From positions 124,001-188,000 of the forward strand of contig JAODTK010005635.1 in NCBI GenBank assembly GCA_026419785.1: a DNA stretch of 64,000 bases, read 5' to 3'. Shown here in pieces: positions 60,401 through 64,000 of the stretch (the stretch's first letter is position 1; each line of letters begins with the position of its first letter). The notes under the pieces are model-generated. The model saw nothing but the letters and a program-made list of their open reading frames with translations, did no database searches and was not told the DNA's origin. The stretch comes from Sclerodactyla briareus (lineage: Eukaryota; Echinodermata; Holothuroidea; Dendrochirotida; Sclerodactylidae). Both the position numbers and the translations under genes were made by a program.

Positions 60401-63400
60401 TACCGCACTACTTCTGCATTTGATATGCTGCCAGGCAGTCTAACTCGGTCTTTTTTACTCCTCCATTTGAGATCGCACTAGACCACGAGTACATAGTTCA
60501 CTGCCCCAACGTAATGGATATCGTTGAGTTTTGTATGCTACACCATTTTACCTACTTGACATGGAATCACTTGGCATGATGGTTTCCCTAAAAGTCGGAA
60601 AATATAACCTTTTATACGTACCCACACATGTATGGGCATCAGGTGATTCCAATCCGAGTTCACAAACGCTCGTTTGGTCTCATTCATTATCGGTGACTAG
60701 TGGGGGGGAACAACAGGTAAATGTGACGGTGGACCCATGCGGGTATCCAACTTCCATCCACCGCGTGGTTCCCACGTGTATCATCATTTCAGGGCTGTAC
60801 ACGAATTTTCTGAAACAAAACATGTTCTTAGTATAAAGTAAGTTACAGTCCAACTTACTATATATTTGAAAGTCCATGGCATAGAATGCTTCGAAGTAGC
60901 GATCTGATATCGTATAGCTCAAACCGCCTTGCCCTGAGGATTTAGGCCAAACCTATAGACACTGTTATTTTACGGAAAATGCTGGACTGACGATCGACCC
61001 CATATGGTGCAGACCTGGATATTGTATTTTATGATCAGGATCATACCTCTTTGGCGACATGTGTCCTTAACGAGAACGCAAATACTGATCGTCCACATAG
61101 ATGGCCTCACCCTTTCTAATTGGTAATTTCCGGGTCCCTAAACACAAGTGGGTGCAATAGTAGTGTGAAACCGCTTCTGAATAGTTGAAAAGTACTTTCG
61201 AGTACTTTCCTTGTGTGTTCAGTAACCACTTGGTTACTTTTGGTCATGAATAGGGTTTGGACTCACAAGCCCCCGACCCCCACGCTCCCGTGCGCACGTC
61301 ATTAGCGCAAGAACAAGATGGGAAACAGAAGTATATTTTCGTTGATGTTCACAACAACATATTTCAACAATTAAAAAAACATTCATTGACGAAATGAATT
61401 TAGTTGTAGCTTTTAAGAGAATACGACGCATATTTTCTGTTTGTTCATTATTCGTTTAATATAATTTCGACATCAATGCAACTGGAATAATGTTTTTTAC
61501 TTTGTTTTGTTCCGAAATACTTATTTCTATTCAGTCATTTCTTTCTCTTGGGAACAATCTGACAACATACGTTTCATACGAATTCAAGTAAAAAGATGTT
61601 TTCTGTGGCTCCTATATCTTCCACAAATTGAAACAATTCAGTCATTCAAATCTCCAAACATCTCGGGAAATCTTCAAAATTAACGAAATCGAAAATGGTA
61701 TTCTATTATTTTTTCTACCATGTTTAAAACTTTGGGATCAATCAGTTGATTGTAATATTTAAAGTTCAAATTTAGGCTTAATGATTCCTCAACTCATTTC
61801 TGACTGCCTATAGTCAGACACAAGGACAAATGGGGGATTGTACCAGCTCATTACGAATCGGGCAACATAACGTTGATGGAATGCCTATTTTCGCGCCACC
61901 AACCAATAGGGGTCCTATACTCTTGTACGAAATCTACACGCTAATTTCGGGTTCTCAGACTTTGACCTCTGATGACCTCAGATGACCTCTAACCTGTACC
62001 CTAAAACAATAGGGCTTCATGTACTCCTCAGAAGGAAAATACACATTCAAGTATGGGCTTCATCTATCCAGTCGGGGTTGAGTTATCATGTATACAAGCC
62101 AAATATTTTTGACCACAATTCACCGCGACCTGAAATAAAAAAACAAGAGGGTTCCCCATACTTCCCTTAAGAAAGCTACACACCACATTTCACCTGATCC
62201 GACCTATTATTTTGGACTTATCGTGCTCACACTTTTTTCAAACTTTGACCTCTGGTGATCTCGGATGACCTCTGATCTGGCCCCAAAACAATGGGCTCCA
62301 TGACGCATCATGGGGAAAAACCAGGAAGTATAAGCTGCATCATCCAGGTGCGCGAGTTAAATCGTTTTTTACAGCCAAAAATTGGCCGAATGTCGACTTT
62401 TCACAAATTTCTATTTGCCCCAAAATCACCCCGACCAACACCAAAATCCAAATGCGTTTCCATGAAGGATAAAACCGTGTTTTTGTGACAATAATTATCC
62501 TTGGTCAGGTAAATTGTCCAGTCATTCTAAACTAGCGAGACACCATAACATATCTGACGGACAGAGCATCACCTAGCACCCATAGGTACCACGCTATAGG
62601 GTACGGTAATCCTCAACAGAAAACTTTCACTGCACCACCCGTAGGAGTTACCATAGCAACCGTTGCGACAGTGATCAGCGAAAGTGAATATAGGTGAAAG
62701 CGCAAACTGACTACAACATCTCATTCGGCCCTACGGAGGGGATGAGCGATGAGATAAAAATAACGGAATATTTCAGCGATAAAAACTACTTGAAAATGAT
62801 AGAACACAACGATATCACCAAAATCATTCATCAGATGTCATTGTCGATCTTCCAATATAAATGATTAGATTTTACTTAGACTAGTATAGAACGATGTAAT
62901 CAGGGTAAACATTAATTTCAGACGTACCTTTACAGTAAATCGTCGACCATGACACAAAAATATGCATCGAACACGATACTGTAAATGAGATCCAAGCTGT
63001 TCCTTGTTATACACGCTGCTAATCATCAACCTCGAAGTACCAATCGCTAATTGATTTCTATGAAATGATCAGTTCTTCTATTGTTTTTCAGTAACAGTGG
63101 GACGGAAAAATTGATACGGAACTTTAAAAAAGGCGACTGCTATAGAATAGCAACATAAGGATAATTTTTCGTCTCGTTGCACCGTGAGTAGAGGATCAAG
63201 TGATGCGGTCAAAATCCATAGTGTGGCAGATGCCTAGATTAGTCTCTAGGCTTCATACACAATGTCCTACATAACCAATAATCATATCTATAGATCTTTT
63301 ATTGTGGCTTTCTGTTTATCATAAGGCATGCCTTAGTATAAAATCGTACTGCGTATCATAGGTTCATATCTTAAATGTGTAAGCACGGCCCTAGATTGAT

Positions 63401-64000
63401 CGTCTGCCAAATTGTCTGCGAAGTAATCCTACAAGACCATAGGCGGAAACGGAAATTAAAAAAAATATATATGGAGGGAGATCGGGGGAGGATATCATTG
63501 GAACGAGCACACGTTTCTATAGAGTGGTAGGAAAAACAAATAAACACATGAGCGTTATGGTACATATTGCCTTTAATTACAACAGCGCCGGTGTTTTCTC
63601 TTTGTGAGGAGTTTGCAACAAAAACCGCCAATCTTGATGTTTTGAGCTGGAAGAGTATTGACCGCATGGATGTCTTTGTAGCAATAATATAATTAGCTTT
63701 GATACCTTCGCACGTTGGAGTAGCAACGTTCCATTCGCCGGCGATACAACTTGCCGAGGTATCACCAGTAGCATAAGTGTATATCCCTCCGGACATGAGA
63801 ATTGAACCTCGGCCCCATCGCTGTAGAAACTGTGGAACGGAGTAATCTCTAAGAACTCGTCCTCAGTCTCAGGGCGGACAGGTTATTACTGTGTGATAAG
63901 AACGAATCGGGGAATTCAACAATTAAACAACTTCAGGTAAGGCCACCCATGTCCCGTATGCCTATAACTTCCACATATCTCTACTTTGTACATAGTCCCC
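54316..64000 (-). CDS. Sushi (CCP) / EGF-like modular protein gene, partial
   Basis: Four module exons lie on the - strand in transcription order: 63888-63706, 60809-60622, 58458-58245 (sushi/CCP) and 54435-54316 (EGF-like). All start and end in phase 1, the usual arrangement for shuffled extracellular modules. Such proteins act outside the cell, on surfaces or in the matrix, as adhesion, complement-like or receptor molecules; which of these applies here is not determinable. The gene continues past the right edge. Its 3' end, and any membrane anchor, was not found. All three sushi exons carry frame breaks while the EGF-like exon is intact. Independent genes sharing modules remain possible, since introns of 2.2 to 3.8 kb separate the exons. 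Confidence 0.68.
54530..54625 (-). mobile_element. Retroelement 3' tail (AATAAAG plus ATATC repeats)
   Basis: The - strand reads GATGATGACCCCGGTCATAT, then ATGAATAAAGTATATC, then a pentamer repeat of ATATC. This is how 3' ends of CR1-like retroelements look. It lies just upstream of the EGF-like exon on the same strand. Confidence 0.45.
55320..55620 (+). repeat. GACCT-rich dispersed repeat, single unit
   Basis: CAAGTATGAACTTCATCC, GTCCAGATGAGG and a closing GACCTCTCCTGACC match the 61.9-62.5 kb units. Open frames here are incidental. Confidence 0.5.
55740..56220 (+). repeat. Degenerate repeats around GGAGCGCCACCAGG
   Basis: CCGTCAACTATCTGTACGG with AGCGCCACCAGGTGG (about 55817), TATGCGGAACGCCACCACAG (about 56002) and CCGTCAGTTATCTAAGCGG with AGCGCCACTAG (about 56173) recur at roughly 175-190 bp. 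TGGCGCGTAGCG appears at both edges. Confidence 0.45.
56221..58244 (-). other. Intron between sushi and EGF-like exons
   Basis: AT-rich, no repeat family recognised apart from the degenerate units that begin at 55.7 kb. Confidence 0.5.
58245..58458 (-). CDS. Sushi/CCP module exon (one frame break near the end)
   Basis: The acceptor is TGTATCCATTAG and the donor GTGG|GTATGT. DVEATHCGGFQMEGIIVSPS (Cys1) is followed by YYEVGETVTFTCANTAKVL (Cys2) and DVETTTCQEQGSVVSWSSS (Cys3 and Trp). The fourth Cys, in PPSC, is only one frame away. The length is 214 nt; dropping one base gives 213 and the expected phase 1-1 exon. The spacing agrees with the sushi fold. Confidence 0.8.
58459..60621 (-). other. 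Intron between sushi exons
   Basis: It contains an 18-bp direct repeat (GGGAATTCATGCAGCACT, about 59288 onward) and the C18 tract. No exon recognised. Confidence 0.5.
59653..59670. repeat. C18 homopolymer
   Basis: Eighteen C followed by GGG; a length-unstable site. Confidence 0.95.
60622..60809 (-). pseudogene. Degraded sushi/CCP module exon with in-frame stop
   Basis: The acceptor is TTTTGTTTCAG and the donor GTGG|GTACGT. Phase 1 entry gives NSCTALK (Cys1), then a one-base loss, then EVGYPHGSTVTFTC (Cys2), VTDNE, a TGA stop, and DQTSVCELGLESPDAHTCV (Cys3 and Cys4). The Trp before Cys4 is absent. It measures 188 nt, one short of a phase-keeping length. The TGA is the only nonsense change seen among the sushi and EGF-like modules that a simple indel does not explain, so this exon may be truly dead, or the base miscalled. 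Confidence 0.55.
61935..62520 (+). repeat. GACCT-rich tandem pair, unit about 284 bp
   Basis: CTTTGACCTCTGATGACCTC (about 61960) and CTTTGACCTCTGGTGATCTC (about 62244) begin matching blocks. Each is followed by AAAACAATAGGGC/AAAACAATGGGC, CTTCATC or CTGCATCATCCAG, and a stretch before GTTAAATCG or GAGTTATC. Confidence 0.65.
62521..63705 (-). other. Intron DNA before the first sushi exon
   Basis: AT-rich with no recognised repeat or exon. Confidence 0.5.
63706..63888 (-). CDS. Sushi/CCP module exon (two compensating frame breaks)
   Basis: The acceptor is ATCACACAG and the donor GAAG|GTATCA; the length of 183 nt is a multiple of three. The first Cys lies in TCPP. After a CCC run the frame shifts to EDEFLEITPFHSFYSDGAEV and QFSCPEGYTL (second Cys). 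It then shifts back to GDTSASCIAGEWNVATPTCE, which holds Cys3, the Trp and Cys4 in the spacing C...G.W....P.C that defines the module. Net length is preserved because one base is gained and one lost. Confidence 0.75.

Overview
The window reads as animal nuclear DNA, most likely from a marine invertebrate and plausibly an echinoderm or another deuterostome. It has small exons with GT/AG borders, long AT-rich introns, many simple repeats, and old non-LTR, Penelope-like, hAT-like and SINE-like copies. It holds no bacterial operon, CRISPR array or rRNA. The species call is inference from gene and repeat types; no single sequence proves it.

The clearest gene is an SLC22-type organic ion transporter on the + strand. 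Nine exons run from 15288 to 30819 and follow the usual SLC22 order: N-terminal exon, WELVCDR exon, DR-FG-R-YP exon, TE..P.KR exon, ESPRWLL exon, YNW|FVQSFVYYG exons, and a C-terminal exon with ETKGKLMPDT. A second gene on the - strand (54316 to beyond the right edge) is built of phase 1-1 modules: at least three sushi/CCP exons and one six-cysteine EGF-like exon. Two further exons are likely. A signal-peptide exon lies on the - strand at 48599-48984. A start exon with a hydrophobic segment lies on the + strand at 29495-29720, inside an SLC22 intron.

Most recognisable exons carry one or more single-base frame breaks, often next to a homopolymer, while splice sites and family motifs survive. 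Splice-phase arithmetic works only if those indels are reversed. The simplest reading is a draft assembly with residual indel errors; true pseudogenes are the alternative. Gene-like tracts elsewhere may be hidden for the same reason.

Mobile DNA, left to right: a hAT-like element with an 8-bp duplication (1570-2319); LINE fragments at 3590-4140, 5899-6084, 13310-13930, 33600-35350 and 38400-39460; a second hAT-like element with an 8-bp duplication (20953-22033); a Penelope-like C-terminus (27300-27840) followed by a 98-bp inverted repeat, both with hammerhead-like cores; a V-SINE-like copy near 41.5 kb; and a 1.7-kb element with long minisatellite-like inverted ends (46869-48585), inserted 8 nt inside a splice donor. 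Related IR/MITE copies lie at 30983-31292 and 52997-53387. Tandem or dispersed repeats rich in TGACCT/AGGTCA occur at about 14.5, 16.1-16.6, 55.3 and 61.9-62.5 kb, and a family rich in ATGGCGGC occurs at about 37.1-37.5 and 40.5-40.9 kb.
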